A stretch of 64,000 nt of DNA from Terripilifer ovatus (GTDB lineage: Bacteria > Pseudomonadota > Alphaproteobacteria > Rhizobiales > Beijerinckiaceae). The notes below the pieces were generated by a model, which did not search any database, had not been told where the DNA came from, and saw nothing but the letters and a program-made list of their open reading frames with translations. The stretch lies in the NCBI GenBank assembly GCA_029222685.1, contig JARHVB010000008.1, positions 433,645 through 497,644 of the forward strand, given 5' to 3'. Position 1 is the stretch's first letter. Each line of letters starts with the position of its first letter. Positions 1-9,348 of the stretch are shown piece by piece. The position numbers and the translations under genes are program-made.

Positions 1-168
1 CATGCGCGGCTGGCTCATCGCGGCGCGTGGCGCGGCGTGAAACCCGCCCAGGGCTGGAGCTACGCCCCGGAAACCGCCGGAGGCGCCGGCCTGCGCCGGC
101 AGGAAGGATGTGAGAACAAGACAGCTCGCCGCGCAGGCGGCACGGACCATCCCAGACGATGGGTGCAT
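1..168 (-). CDS. Secreted protein, N-terminal part only (runs off left edge)
   Basis: A minus-strand reading frame opens with ATG at 168 and stays open to the window edge, giving about 56 residues. The start has a GGAG seven bases upstream. A second ATG lies six codons in. The N-terminus is a convincing Sec signal peptide: a short basic start (MVRAAC), a hydrophobic stretch and a PAQAGA-type cleavage region at about residues 25-32. What follows is glycine- and alanine-rich. The family cannot be recognised from this piece. The alternative is that this is chance open frame in GC-rich DNA; the signal peptide together with the ribosome binding site favours a gene. Confidence 0.5.
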   Translation of the reverse strand, partial: MHPSSGMVRAACAASCLVLTSFLPAQAGASGGFRGVAPALGGFHAAPRAAMSQPRM

Positions 169-611
169 GAAACTACTCCGTCGCGAGGTGGCCTCCTCGG
201 CCCGATCATAGACGGTTAACGCCGTCGCGGCGAACGCGCAGAAATTAACTTTTCGTTATGGTTAACGGCGCGTTGACGGCCCTCGTTCCGGCCCCCGGGC
301 CACGCCCGTCCGCGGCAAAATCCGCCGTCCTGCGGCACCCTTACGACCAATGTCTGTAGACGAAGGTTCTAGCTTGACCCTATCGACAGACTCTCGGGAT
401 TCAGTCCAATTGTAGGCGTCGGTCAGCGACAAACCGAAGCGTTTGCACAACGGCAATTGCTTCAACGACGACGAAATGAAGCGCTGCGCCAATCCGGCTC
501 GTCGCCGGCTGGTTGCGCAGATTGGGAGCGAGGGCGCGTTTTCGACTCACGCCTGAACATGCGGGCATGCGCGGGCAAGGAACAGACAGCGCGATTCAAC
601 GGGAGAATCAC
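169..611. other. Intergenic region without recognised gene
   Basis: This 443-base gap separates the secreted protein on the minus strand from the MFS transporter on the plus strand, so it should hold two divergent promoters. Two copies of GGTTAAC (214-220 and 260-266) flank an A/T-rich patch around 240-265. The short open frames here have no ribosome binding site and arginine/serine-rich translations typical of non-coding GC-rich DNA. Confidence 0.4.
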
Positions 612-2270
612 ATGGCAATGGCAGGCACAATGGACGGTGCAAAGGCACGTCCCATGACGCCGGAGGAACGCAAGGTTATCATTGCGTCATCCGCCGGCAC
701 GGTTTTCGAATGGTATGATTTCTATCTCGCCGGTTCGCTCGCGGCGAACATCGCGCAGACATTTGTGCCCGGCACCAACGACACGGCGAAATTCATCTTC
801 GTGCTGTTCGGCTTCGCCGCGGGCTTTGCGGTGCGTCCCTTCGGCGCTCTGTTCTTCGGCCGCCTCGGCGACCTTATCGGCCGCAAATACACTTTCCTCG
901 TCACCATGACGATCATGGGTCTCTCGACGTTCGTAGTCGGCCTCCTGCCGGGTTTCGAGACGATCGGCTATCTGGCGCCCACTGCCTTCATCCTCTGCCG
1001 CCTGCTGCAGGGTCTCGCGCTCGGCGGCGAATACGGTGGCGCCGCAACCTATGTGGCCGAACACGCGCCGCAGAACCGTCGCGGCTTCTACACATCGTGG
1101 ATTCAGACAACCGCGACGGTCGGCCTGTTTCTGTCCCTCATCGTCATTCTGACGTTGCGTCTCAGCATGACGCCGGAGGCCTTCGCTGCCTATGGCTGGC
1201 GCATTCCCTTCCTCGTCTCGATCATCCTGCTCGCAGTGTCGATCTGGATCCGGTTACAACTCGCTGAATCGCCGGCCTTCATAAAAATGAAGGAAGAAGG
1301 CACACACTCCAAGGCGCCGCTGACGGAAGCCTTCGGCCGTTGGGAGAACGCCAAGATCGCGCTGATCGCGCTGCTCGGCGGCACTGCCGGCCAGGCCGTT
1401 GTCTGGTACACGGGACAGTTCTATGCCCTGTTCTTCCTGACGCAGACGTTGAAGGTCGACGGTACGACGGCAAACCTGCTCATTGCAGCTTCGCTGCTGG
1501 TCGGCACGCCGTTCTTCATCTTCTTCGGATGGCTGTCGGACAAGGTCGGCCGCAAGCCGATCCTGCTCGCCGGCTGCCTGATCGCGGCAGTCACCTACTT
1601 TCCGCTGTTCACCATGCTGGCGAACACGGCCAACCCGAAACTGCTCGCCGCAACCCAGAACATCAAGCTCACCCTCACCGCTGATCCGGCAGAGTGCGGC
1701 GTGCTGTTCGATCCGGTGGGCGTGCGCACCTTCACCAAACCATGCGACGTGGTGCGCCGGACCCTGGCGACAAGTTCGATCCATTACGAACTTGTTCCAG
1801 GTCCCGCAGGCCAGCCGTTGAAGGCCACGATCAACGGCGCTGACGCGCCATCTGCCCCCGCCGATCTGGTCGCGGCAGCGATCAAGGCCGGCTACCCGGC
1901 GGCCAACGATGCAACGATCCTGAAGACGCCGTCGATTGGCGGGATGCTCGGCAGCAGCCGCGCCCTCACCGCAGCCGGCATCCTGCTGATCCTCGTCATC
2001 TATGTGACGATGGTCTACGGCCCGATCGCGGCATTGCTGGTCGAACTCTTCCCGACCCGTATCCGCTATTCCGGCATGTCGCTGCCCTATCATATCGGCA
2101 ACGGCTGGTTCGGCGGCTTCCTGCCGCCCACCGCCTTCGCCATCGTGGCAGCGTCCGGCAATATCTTCTCGGGCCTCTGGTATCCGATCATCATCGCGCT
2201 GATGACCTTCATCATCGGCCTGATCCTGCTGCCGGAGACCAAGGACCGCGACATCTACGCCAACGACTGA
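612..2270 (+). CDS. MHS-family MFS transporter
   Basis: Predicted inner-membrane symporter of the metabolite:H+ symporter group (relatives import alpha-ketoglutarate, citrate, proline/betaine or shikimate). The ATG at 612 is preferred because GGGAG sits just upstream; an earlier in-frame start would add 33 unlikely hydrophilic residues. The 552-residue product shows the family N-terminus (SAGTVFEWYDFYL), the MFS loop motif GRLGDLIGRK between helices 2 and 3 and its repeat WLSDKVGRKP. Between the last helices is a hydrophilic insertion of about 110 residues (roughly 338-450), which makes the protein longer than the usual 430-450. The substrate cannot be read from the sequence. The gene stands alone and ends in a strong terminator. 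Confidence 0.88.
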   Translation: MAMAGTMDGAKARPMTPEERKVIIASSAGTVFEWYDFYLAGSLAANIAQTFVPGTNDTAKFIFVLFGFAAGFAVRPFGALFFGRLGDLIGRKYTFLVTMTIMGLSTFVVGLLPGFETIGYLAPTAFILCRLLQGLALGGEYGGAATYVAEHAPQNRRGFYTSWIQTTATVGLFLSLIVILTLRLSMTPEAFAAYGWRIPFLVSIILLAVSIWIRLQLAESPAFIKMKEEGTHSKAPLTEAFGRWENAKIALIALLGGTAGQAVVWYTGQFYALFFLTQTLKVDGTTANLLIAASLLVGTPFFIFFGWLSDKVGRKPILLAGCLIAAVTYFPLFTMLANTANPKLLAATQNIKLTLTADPAECGVLFDPVGVRTFTKPCDVVRRTLATSSIHYELVPGPAGQPLKATINGADAPSAPADLVAAAIKAGYPAANDATILKTPSIGGMLGSSRALTAAGILLILVIYVTMVYGPIAALLVELFPTRIRYSGMSLPYHIGNGWFGGFLPPTAFAIVAASGNIFSGLWYPIIIALMTFIIGLILLPETKDRDIYAND

Positions 2271-2293
2271 CAATCATATCTGTCAGACCTCAA

Positions 2294-2325
2294 GGCCCCG
2301 CGGGAAACCGCGGGGCCTTTTGTTT
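2294..2325 (+). terminator. Rho-independent terminator after MFS gene
   Basis: A perfect 10-bp GC-rich stem (2294-2303 with 2308-2317) around a GAAA tetraloop is followed by TTTTGTTT. It lies 23 bases after the stop codon of the MFS transporter. Confidence 0.93.
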
Positions 2326-2517
2326 GGCCCAAACCGGCGGCGAACGCCCGATGCGCGCAGCATCGTCTTCGTCTTCCACCGGCATGCCAGCAAGACGCCC
2401 AGGTTCGAGTTAGCACACTTCGCCCTCCAAATTGGCACGTTTAGTGCCTCTATCCCCGCAGCCATGGCAGCTGGCCGCAAACTGCCTTCGTTCGTCCTGT
2501 CCTACGGGGGGAAGTTC

Positions 2518-3522
2518 ATGGCTATTGCACAAAAATTCACCACGCTCTGCGGAGCGTTGCTTCTTGCCGCCGTATCTCACACGTCCTGCTTCGCGCTCGA
2601 CAAAGTTACCCTCCAGCTCAATTGGCTGGCAGACGGACAAAAGTCGGCGGCATTTGTCGGCCGCGACCGCGGCGTATTTCAGCGCCAGGGCATCGATCTG
2701 GAAATCAAGCGCGGTTTCGGCTCAGGCGACACATTGACGAAGCTGATCACTGGCGCAGCGGATTTCGGCTATGTCGACCTGCCAACGATCATGACCGCGG
2801 ACGAGGGCCGCTTCGGCAAGACCAAGGCGATCATGTCGTTGTTCAGCAAGTCGCCTCACGCTCTGATCACGACCACTGATTCTGGAATCAATTCTCTGAA
2901 TGATCTGAAGGGCAAGACGATAGCTAGCGCGCCATTCAGCTCGACGCTGCTGTACCTGCCGTCGATCTTGCGGCGCTCCGGCATCGACATAAGTTCCGTC
3001 AATATCGCCAAGGTCGAAGCGGCAACCATGGGCCCCCTCCTGGTGCAGGGCAAGGTCGACGGTTCCATGCTTTGGTCGCCGGACGCATCTTTCGTGATGC
3101 CAATGCTGGAGAAGGCCGGCAAGAAGGGAAAGATCATCTTCCTGCTTGATGGCGGCGGCAACTTCAACATGTATTCGCTGGCTGTGGCCGCCACCGTCAA
3201 GACGATCAGCGAGCGTCCCGACCTTGTTCGACGCTTCGTCGCCGCCCTGCTCGAATCACATGAGATCGTGCGCAAGGAGCCGGAGGCTTCCACCGCAGCC
3301 CTCGTCAAGGCAGAGCCGCAACTCGATGTTGCGACGATGATCCAGATGACCAAGCTGACCAACGACCTCATGTTCAACGCAGAAAGTGACAAGGACGGTT
3401 TCGGCAATTTCTCGCCTGCGCTGGTCAAGGAAACCTATGACTGGATGATCCAGGCTGGCCAGGTCAAAACGCCGCAAGATCCTGAGATGTTCGTCGACCG
3501 CAGCTTCCTGCCGAAGAAGTAA
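2518..3522 (+). CDS. ABC transporter substrate-binding protein (SsuA/TauA/NMT1-like)
   Basis: Periplasmic binding protein of an ABC importer of the nitrate/sulfonate/taurine/pyrimidine-precursor type. The ATG at 2518 follows GGGGGGAAG and opens a signal peptide ending near CFA-LD (about residue 25). The mature protein begins with the family pattern VTLQLNW and contains the conserved LKGKTIA region near residue 130 and the GKVDGSMLW region. Length is 334 residues, normal for the family. It is the first gene of a tight run: the ATPase starts five bases after its stop, followed by permease, two amidohydrolases and a dioxygenase. The substrate is unknown; the downstream enzymes suggest a cyclic amide, amine or pyrimidine-like compound. 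Confidence 0.88.
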   Translation: MAIAQKFTTLCGALLLAAVSHTSCFALDKVTLQLNWLADGQKSAAFVGRDRGVFQRQGIDLEIKRGFGSGDTLTKLITGAADFGYVDLPTIMTADEGRFGKTKAIMSLFSKSPHALITTTDSGINSLNDLKGKTIASAPFSSTLLYLPSILRRSGIDISSVNIAKVEAATMGPLLVQGKVDGSMLWSPDASFVMPMLEKAGKKGKIIFLLDGGGNFNMYSLAVAATVKTISERPDLVRRFVAALLESHEIVRKEPEASTAALVKAEPQLDVATMIQMTKLTNDLMFNAESDKDGFGNFSPALVKETYDWMIQAGQVKTPQDPEMFVDRSFLPKK

Positions 3523-3527
3523 GCCCG

Positions 3528-4319
3528 ATGCTCGCCGCAGAACCGGCCATCGCTTGCGATGGCATCGTCAAGGTATTCGGATCCGGAACCGACGCTCTGA
3601 CCATTCTGCGCGATGCGTCGTTCGTCGTCCGCCATCAGGAATTCGTATCGATCCTCGGTTCCTCCGGATCGGGGAAATCGACACTGTTCCGTTTTATTGC
3701 CGGCCTGCTCAAGCCGACATCGGGGCACATCAAAATCCTCGGCCGGGAGGTCGAGGGACCGCGCGACGACGTCACGCTCATGTTCCAGAACCCGACCCTG
3801 TTTCCTTGGATGTCGGTGCTCGACAACGTACTGTTTCCCATCTCATATCGCTTCGGCCGGCCGACGCGGGAACAGCAGGCCTACGCGCGGGATCTCATCG
3901 CAACGGTGGGACTGGCGGGAAAGGAAAAGTTCAGCCCTTCGCAGCTTTCCGGGGGCATGCAGCAGCGCGTCGCGCTGGCGCGGTCCCTTGTCAGACATCC
4001 TCGCATCATCCTCCTCGACGAACCCTTTTCAGCGCTCGACGAGATGCTGCGGGAGAATCTCGCCATCGACGTGCACCGCATACTATCGAAAGCCGAATGC
4101 ACGGTCGTCCTGGTGACGCATAGTATTTCAGAGGCTGTTCTCCTCTCCGATCGGGTTCTGATCCTGGCGGGCGCGCCGGCCAGTATTACCGATGTCGTCG
4201 CCGTCGACCTGCCGAGGCCGCGCACGGTAGCGACGCTTGATCACCCCGCTTATGCGGATGCCTGCCGCACGCTTCGCGCCGCGATGCGCCGCAACTTCCA
4301 GGAAGCAGCCGATGTTTAA
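3528..4319 (+). CDS. ABC transporter ATP-binding protein (SsuB/TauB-like)
   Basis: Cytoplasmic ATPase that drives the importer formed with its two neighbours. All ABC motifs are intact: Walker A GSSGSGKST at about residues 44-52, the Q-loop FQNP, the signature LSGGMQQRVALARSL, Walker B IILLDEPFSALD and the switch histidine in VTHS. The 263-residue length is typical for this subclass. Its last codons overlap the start of the permease gene by eight bases, consistent with translational coupling. Confidence 0.92.
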   Translation: MLAAEPAIACDGIVKVFGSGTDALTILRDASFVVRHQEFVSILGSSGSGKSTLFRFIAGLLKPTSGHIKILGREVEGPRDDVTLMFQNPTLFPWMSVLDNVLFPISYRFGRPTREQQAYARDLIATVGLAGKEKFSPSQLSGGMQQRVALARSLVRHPRIILLDEPFSALDEMLRENLAIDVHRILSKAECTVVLVTHSISEAVLLSDRVLILAGAPASITDVVAVDLPRPRTVATLDHPAYADACRTLRAAMRRNFQEAADV

Positions 4320-5079
4320 ACGTCCTATTGCAATCCTGGTGCTTCTGGCCGCGTTCATTCTCTGGGAGCTGGCATGCCGCGTCTTCGACGTGCCTAGCTA
4401 TCTGTTGCCCAAGCCGAGCGAAGTCATTGTGGCCGCCATCAATTTCGGTGGTAACTGGTGGAGCGCCATCACCGAAACCTTCCTGACGGTCATGTGCGGT
4501 TTTGGCCTCGCGCTGCTGATCGGTTTCCCCCTGGCCATCCTGATCTCGCATTCGCCCTTCGCCTATCGCGCCATCTATCCATTTCTTGTCATCAAGCAGT
4601 CGACGCCGATCGTCGCCGTGGCGCCCATCATCATCGTCGTCGGTGGCACGGGCCTTGTCGCCAAATCCGTCGTCGCCGCAACCGTCGCGATCTTTCCCAT
4701 CGTCGTCGCCACCGCCACGGGCCTGATGGCCACACCGAAGGAATTTCTCGAGCTTGCCCGCTCCGTGCATGATCACCCGCGCAAGGCCTTGTTGCGCATT
4801 CGCCTGCCGTTCGCGGTCCGCTACATTTTCAGCGGCCTGCGCGTCGCCATCACCCTTGCGGTGATCGGCGCCGTCGTGGCCGAATTCGTCAGCGCCGGCC
4901 GAGGGCTCGGATACCTCGTCTATTCGTCGACCGCCTTCATGAACACGCCGATGGCTTTTGCGGCTCTGCTGGTACTTGGCTTTCTCGGCCTTGTGCTGTT
5001 TTCGCTCGTGGGAATCATTCAGGCCCTGCTGTTTCCATGGGCCAGCGAAATGCCGGCAGCCGGAGCCGCCGATGCGTGA
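4312..5079 (+). CDS. ABC transporter permease (SsuC/TauC-like)
   Basis: Inner-membrane permease of the same importer, 255 residues with about six hydrophobic segments. The start at ATG 4312 is chosen because AGGAAG lies upstream and an N-terminal helix begins immediately (MFKRPIAILVLL); longer versions would add a basic, non-hydrophobic leader. The conserved cytoplasmic EAA-type loop (KEFLELARSV...RIRLPFAVRYI) that contacts the ATPase is present at about residues 143-170. Its end overlaps the next gene by eight bases. Confidence 0.9.
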   Translation: MFKRPIAILVLLAAFILWELACRVFDVPSYLLPKPSEVIVAAINFGGNWWSAITETFLTVMCGFGLALLIGFPLAILISHSPFAYRAIYPFLVIKQSTPIVAVAPIIIVVGGTGLVAKSVVAATVAIFPIVVATATGLMATPKEFLELARSVHDHPRKALLRIRLPFAVRYIFSGLRVAITLAVIGAVVAEFVSAGRGLGYLVYSSTAFMNTPMAFAALLVLGFLGLVLFSLVGIIQALLFPWASEMPAAGAADA

Positions 5080-6811
5080 GATCCTGCGCAACGGCGACGT
5101 CCTGACGATGGATTCGCGGCAGCCAAGGGCCGAAGCCATCGTCATCGAAGCCGGTCGTATCGTTTTCGCGGGCTCCGACGCGGATGCGGCCGCAATGGCA
5201 AAAGCCGGTGGCCCCTGCGCGGAGACAGACCTCGCCGGCCATCAGGTCATTCCCGGCCTTATCGACATGCATGCGCATCTAGATCGTGAAGGCCTCAAGC
5301 GCGGTCTCCACACGATGACCGGTCTGCGCACGCGCAACGCCGTACTGGACCGCATCGCCGCTCTGGCCAGAGCGGCGGAAGACGGCGCATGGATCGCCAC
5401 CGCGCCCATCGGCGAGCCGCCGTTCTTTTTCTTCGAAACGGAAGATGCGGAACAATCGCTCTATCCCAATCGATGGGAACTCGATGAAGTCTCTCCGCGA
5501 AATCCCGTCTATATCCGGCCGATTCTCGGCTTCTGGCGCTGGTCTCCCTGGCCGGAGAGGCTCGTCTCCGCCGCCAACTCTCCGGCTCTGGACGCCGTCG
5601 GTATTGACAGAGACACAGTGCCCCCTTCTCCGTCGGTCGATATCGAGCGCGACCGGTCTAACCGTCCGACCGGTCGCTTTTTTGAGCGCACCACGGCCTC
5701 CATCATCGAGTTGAAATACTTCTCCAAACCGCTCGGCTTTCGTCCCGACCAGCGCCGGGAAGCGCTTCTCGTGTCGCAACAGATCGCCCTGTCGGCCGGC
5801 GTCACGACCGTGTTCGAAGGGCATGGCGTCGAACCGGCCGTTCTTGGTGCCTATCGCGACCTGCATGACAGCAATGAATTGGCCATCAGGGCCGAGGTCA
5901 GCCTGAGCCCCAGTTGGGGATCCGCCGCGCAGCCGGACCGGTTCATCGACCGGTGGCTGGGATGGCTCGGAGGCGACGGCGTCGGCGACGACCGCTTCCG
6001 CATCAAGGGGCTGTTCGTCAATCCGATCGTGACGGCCGATGATGCCGCGCGGGCGGCGAGCGGCAGCTATAGCGGAATGGCTGGCTACAATTTCGACAGC
6101 GCATTGGCGCCGCCATCTTTCTTGCCGATGCTGGAAAGCCTGGCGCGCAATCACATCCGTGCAGTCGGGTTGACACCGCGCCTGTTCCAGAGCTTCGACG
6201 AGGCAGCGCGGCGCCACAAACTTAGCGAGCGCGGCTGGCTCGTTCAGCACTGCGGCCATCTGCCCGCGGAACATGCGGCGATCGCCGCGCGACATCGGAT
6301 CGGCATCAGCTTTCTTCCCGTCGAAGCCATGCACAAACAGGCACCGACACTGTGCAAGGATGCCGCGGTAGCCGCCGATTTCATGCCGCTTCGACGGCTG
6401 CTCGATCAGGGACAGGCGATCTCGATCGCGACCGACAATATTCCGGCATCCCTGTTCTTCGCGATCTGGTGTTGTCTCGCGCGGCAGGATTATCGCGGCC
6501 ACGTTCAACCCGATCCCGATGGTGATATTTCGCGCGAGGAAGCCCTCTGGATCGCCACCATGGGTGGTGCGCGCTGTCTGGGGCGCGACGACCGACTGGG
6601 ATCGATCAGCGCCGGCAAGGCCGCGGACCTCGTGGTTCTCGATCGGGATTTTTGCAAATGCCCCCTGCATGAGATTCCGGACATCCAATCGCTCGCGACA
6701 ATGGTTGCTGGGGTCTGGCGGCATGGCGACCCGCGCGCGCTGCGCGGCCGCCACACAGGCCAGGAAATGGCGCATCTAGAAACGGCGCGTCCGGAAACGG
6801 TTCATCAATGA
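5072..6811 (+). CDS. Amidohydrolase family protein (YtcJ/Amidohydro_3-like)
   Basis: Metal-dependent hydrolase of the amidohydrolase superfamily, 579 residues. The start is the ATG at 5072 inside the end of the permease gene. The N-terminal beta-sandwich (LRNGDVLTMD) leads into GLIDMHAHLD, the HxH metal pair near residue 68. Later come a histidine in VQHCGH and the distal aspartate in SIATDN, followed by the C-terminal sandwich (GKAADLVVLD). The reaction cannot be named; the family removes amide or amine groups from small molecules. Its position directly after the importer suggests it acts on the imported compound or on its first product. Confidence 0.85.
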   Translation: MREILRNGDVLTMDSRQPRAEAIVIEAGRIVFAGSDADAAAMAKAGGPCAETDLAGHQVIPGLIDMHAHLDREGLKRGLHTMTGLRTRNAVLDRIAALARAAEDGAWIATAPIGEPPFFFFETEDAEQSLYPNRWELDEVSPRNPVYIRPILGFWRWSPWPERLVSAANSPALDAVGIDRDTVPPSPSVDIERDRSNRPTGRFFERTTASIIELKYFSKPLGFRPDQRREALLVSQQIALSAGVTTVFEGHGVEPAVLGAYRDLHDSNELAIRAEVSLSPSWGSAAQPDRFIDRWLGWLGGDGVGDDRFRIKGLFVNPIVTADDAARAASGSYSGMAGYNFDSALAPPSFLPMLESLARNHIRAVGLTPRLFQSFDEAARRHKLSERGWLVQHCGHLPAEHAAIAARHRIGISFLPVEAMHKQAPTLCKDAAVAADFMPLRRLLDQGQAISIATDNIPASLFFAIWCCLARQDYRGHVQPDPDGDISREEALWIATMGGARCLGRDDRLGSISAGKAADLVVLDRDFCKCPLHEIPDIQSLATMVAGVWRHGDPRALRGRHTGQEMAHLETARPETVHQ

Positions 6812-8304
6812 GCATTCTGATCAGATCGGCGCATAAGGTAATTGGCTTGCCGCACGGCGCGGTCGGCCACGATCTCGACATCCTGATCGAAGGCGATCGC
6901 ATCGCGGCGATCGGAAAGGACCTCGCCGTCGAGCCCGCACGGCAATCGTCGATGGTCGTGCTCGACGGACGCCAGCGGCTGGTATTCCCCGGTCTCGTCA
7001 ATGCCCATGCCCATTCCAACGAAAGCTTCGAACAGGGCCTGTCGCAGCGGCTGCCGCTCGAACTCTGGCGCCTTCGCACCTATGCAGCCGCGCCGGCGCT
7101 GACCGAGCAGGACTACTATCTTCGCGCGCTATTCTTCGGCGTGGCATCGCTGCGCGCGGGTGTCACCACCATTCAGGACGATGTGATCAATCTAGGATTC
7201 ACGCCGGCCTCCGTCGATGGCGCGTGCCGCGCCTATCGCGACCTGGGCCTGCGCGCCTGGGTGACGACAAGCGTCGGCGATCGCGGTCTCGCCGAAAGCC
7301 ATGCGTTTCTTCAACTCGATGACGGCGCCTCCCGTGCCATATCGGCCGAAGCGCAGATGGCGCTGTTCTTTCGCAACCGCGAGCGCTGGCACGGTGCGGA
7401 AAACGGGCGCATTCAAATCAACCTCGGTCCTCGAGGTCCGCAGCGTTGCTCCCCTGCCCTGCTGGCGCAGATCGGCGAGGCGGCCGAGCGCACCGGCTGC
7501 GCTGTTCACATGCATGTGCTGGAAACGCGCGGTCAGGCGGTCATGGCGCAGCAGGAATATGGTCGGTCGGCCATCGCGCACCTGCAAGATATCGGGCTGA
7601 CGACGCCACGGCTGACGATCAATCACGGCATCTGGCTGACCGACGCCGACATAGACATGCTTGCCTCGAACGGTTGTCGGGTGACGCACAACCCGTCCAG
7701 CAATCTGAAACTGGGCAGCGGCCTCTGCCGCCTACGCGATCTCCTGTCCGCCGGTATCAAAGTGGGCCTCGGCACTGACGGACTGGCGACATCCGACACG
7801 GCGGACATGCAGTTGATCGTGCGCCTGACCGCGCTGCTCCACTCGATCCAGTCTCCTGACTATGAGCGCTGGATCTCGGCTCAGGAAGCCCTGCAAATGG
7901 CGACCGTCGGCGGCGCGGCGACCGGGCTCCATGATGGCAACCAGGGTGTGATCGGCACCGGTTTCAAAGCCGACATCATTTTGCTCGATCGCCATCATCC
8001 CGGTTTCATTCCGCTGAATGATCCGGTCGCGCAACTGGCCTTTTCCGCCTCATCGGATGCAGTGCAGAGCGCCATCGTCGATGGCCGACTGGTGATGCAC
8101 GAACGGCGCCTCACGATGCTCGATGAGACCGAAGCGCTCGGCGTTATCGCCGAGGCTGCCGAGCGTTGGCGACGCGACGTGGCGCCTGCGACGCTCGCCG
8201 GCGCCGCCGACCTGACGCCGGCGATGGCTGCGTCCTATCACCGCTCGATCGAAGCGTTTGAAACCGAGACGTGGGCACGACCGCTCCGCTCGCGCCGGTA
8301 CTAA
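6808..8304 (+). CDS. Amidohydrolase, TRZ/ATZ (SsnA / guanine-deaminase-like) family
   Basis: A second and different amidohydrolase, 498 residues, coupled to the previous gene by an ATGA overlap. It shows the Trz/Atz-type pattern: VNAHAHSNES (HxH, about residue 67), HMHVLET, the histidine in NHGIWL, THNPSSNLKLGSG and the catalytic aspartate in GTDG. Characterised relatives deaminate or dechlorinate N-heterocycles such as guanine, hydroxyatrazine and S-adenosylhomocysteine. Two hydrolases in one transport operon point to stepwise ring opening or deamination of one nitrogen compound, which is inference. Confidence 0.87.
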   Translation: MSILIRSAHKVIGLPHGAVGHDLDILIEGDRIAAIGKDLAVEPARQSSMVVLDGRQRLVFPGLVNAHAHSNESFEQGLSQRLPLELWRLRTYAAAPALTEQDYYLRALFFGVASLRAGVTTIQDDVINLGFTPASVDGACRAYRDLGLRAWVTTSVGDRGLAESHAFLQLDDGASRAISAEAQMALFFRNRERWHGAENGRIQINLGPRGPQRCSPALLAQIGEAAERTGCAVHMHVLETRGQAVMAQQEYGRSAIAHLQDIGLTTPRLTINHGIWLTDADIDMLASNGCRVTHNPSSNLKLGSGLCRLRDLLSAGIKVGLGTDGLATSDTADMQLIVRLTALLHSIQSPDYERWISAQEALQMATVGGAATGLHDGNQGVIGTGFKADIILLDRHHPGFIPLNDPVAQLAFSASSDAVQSAIVDGRLVMHERRLTMLDETEALGVIAEAAERWRRDVAPATLAGAADLTPAMAASYHRSIEAFETETWARPLRSRRY

Positions 8305-8332
8305 TCAAAACCAAACACTAGAGGAGGACGTG

Positions 8333-9229
8333 ATGACGACGGAAACAATGGTTCGTCTGCCCTTCGAGCCCAAGCCCCTCTCACAGGCGTTGGGCGCCGA
8401 GGTAACCGATTTCGACGTCAAGTCGATCAGGCCGGACGAGGCAAAGGCGATCGTGGATTATCTGCGCGAATGCCAGGTGCTGGTCTTCCGCGATCAGCAG
8501 CTTGACCAGCCGCAGATGGTCGAGTTCCTGAAACTGTTCGGCGATCCGCTTTATCATGTTCTGAAGCAATTCCTCATCCCGCAGCATCCCGAACTGCATG
8601 TCCTCTCCAACCTTAAGACGGAGGATCAGGAGCCCGTCGGCAATGCCTACGAGGGGTTGACCTGGCACACCGACCTCAATGGACAGAACCGACCGGTGAC
8701 CTTCACGGTTCTCTATGGACTCGAAGTGCCCTCCGAAGGCGGCGACACCGCGTTTGCCAGCATGTACAAGGCATTCGAGGCCCTGCCGGCGGAGCGGCGC
8801 GCGCACCTCGAAGGATTGAAATTCATCTACAGCTACGAGAAGCAGCACCGCGTGCGCCTTCAGGTGCTGGCGGAAAAAGGCATCACCGATCACGTCTACG
8901 ACAAGCCGATGAGCGACGAACAACTGGCCTACGCCAGGCGGCGGCACGTGCTGCCGATCGTGACGCCAAATCCCTACAGCCAGCGGCTCTGGATCAATCT
9001 GGCCTCGACGGGGTGCGTCGGCATCGAGGGCATGGACGAGGAGGAGGGACTTGCCCTCGTCGACAACCTCGTCAGCCACTGCATCCAGCCCGCGTTTCGC
9101 TATGACCATAAGTGGAAACCGCGCGACCTCGTGATGTGGGACAATCGCGGGCTTTTCCATCGGGCCGGTGAATATGACCGTAAGAAGGAGCGGCGCCTGA
9201 TGTGGCGCGGCTCTATTGCCGGCGACTGA
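8333..9229 (+). CDS. TauD/TfdA-family 2-oxoglutarate/Fe(II) dioxygenase
   Basis: Non-haem iron oxygenase of 298 residues. The ATG at 8333 has a perfect GAGGAG upstream, in the 28-base gap after the amidohydrolase. The iron-binding HxD is in WHTDLN (about residue 113), the distal histidine in LFHRAGEYD (near 278) and the 2-oxoglutarate-binding arginine in RRLMWRG. Family members hydroxylate sulfonates, phenoxyacetates or alpha-substituted acids and so release the attached group. As the last gene of the importer operon it probably takes part in breakdown of the imported compound. No terminator is evident after it. Confidence 0.88.
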   Translation: MTTETMVRLPFEPKPLSQALGAEVTDFDVKSIRPDEAKAIVDYLRECQVLVFRDQQLDQPQMVEFLKLFGDPLYHVLKQFLIPQHPELHVLSNLKTEDQEPVGNAYEGLTWHTDLNGQNRPVTFTVLYGLEVPSEGGDTAFASMYKAFEALPAERRAHLEGLKFIYSYEKQHRVRLQVLAEKGITDHVYDKPMSDEQLAYARRRHVLPIVTPNPYSQRLWINLASTGCVGIEGMDEEEGLALVDNLVSHCIQPAFRYDHKWKPRDLVMWDNRGLFHRAGEYDRKKERRLMWRGSIAGD

Positions 9230-9348
9230 GGTTCCGATGCCGCGGCCTCGCACGTGCGCGATCACACAGCCGCCGGGCGAGAGATCTCCTACTTCGCATC
9301 ATCGCCGGTTGAGAGACGTCTCCGGCCTGACCAAAGCAGGAGAAACAC

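Noticed and set aside
262..492. 76-codon minus-strand frame in the left gap
   Set aside because: No ribosome binding site and no recognisable composition; it probably reflects chance.
5279..6775. Long open frame (498 codons) on the minus strand
   Set aside because: It lies entirely antisense to the YtcJ-like amidohydrolase; its translation has no motifs and is Arg/Gly-rich, as expected for a shadow frame in GC-rich DNA. The same applies to other long antisense frames, such as those at 1254-2273 and 4186-5145.
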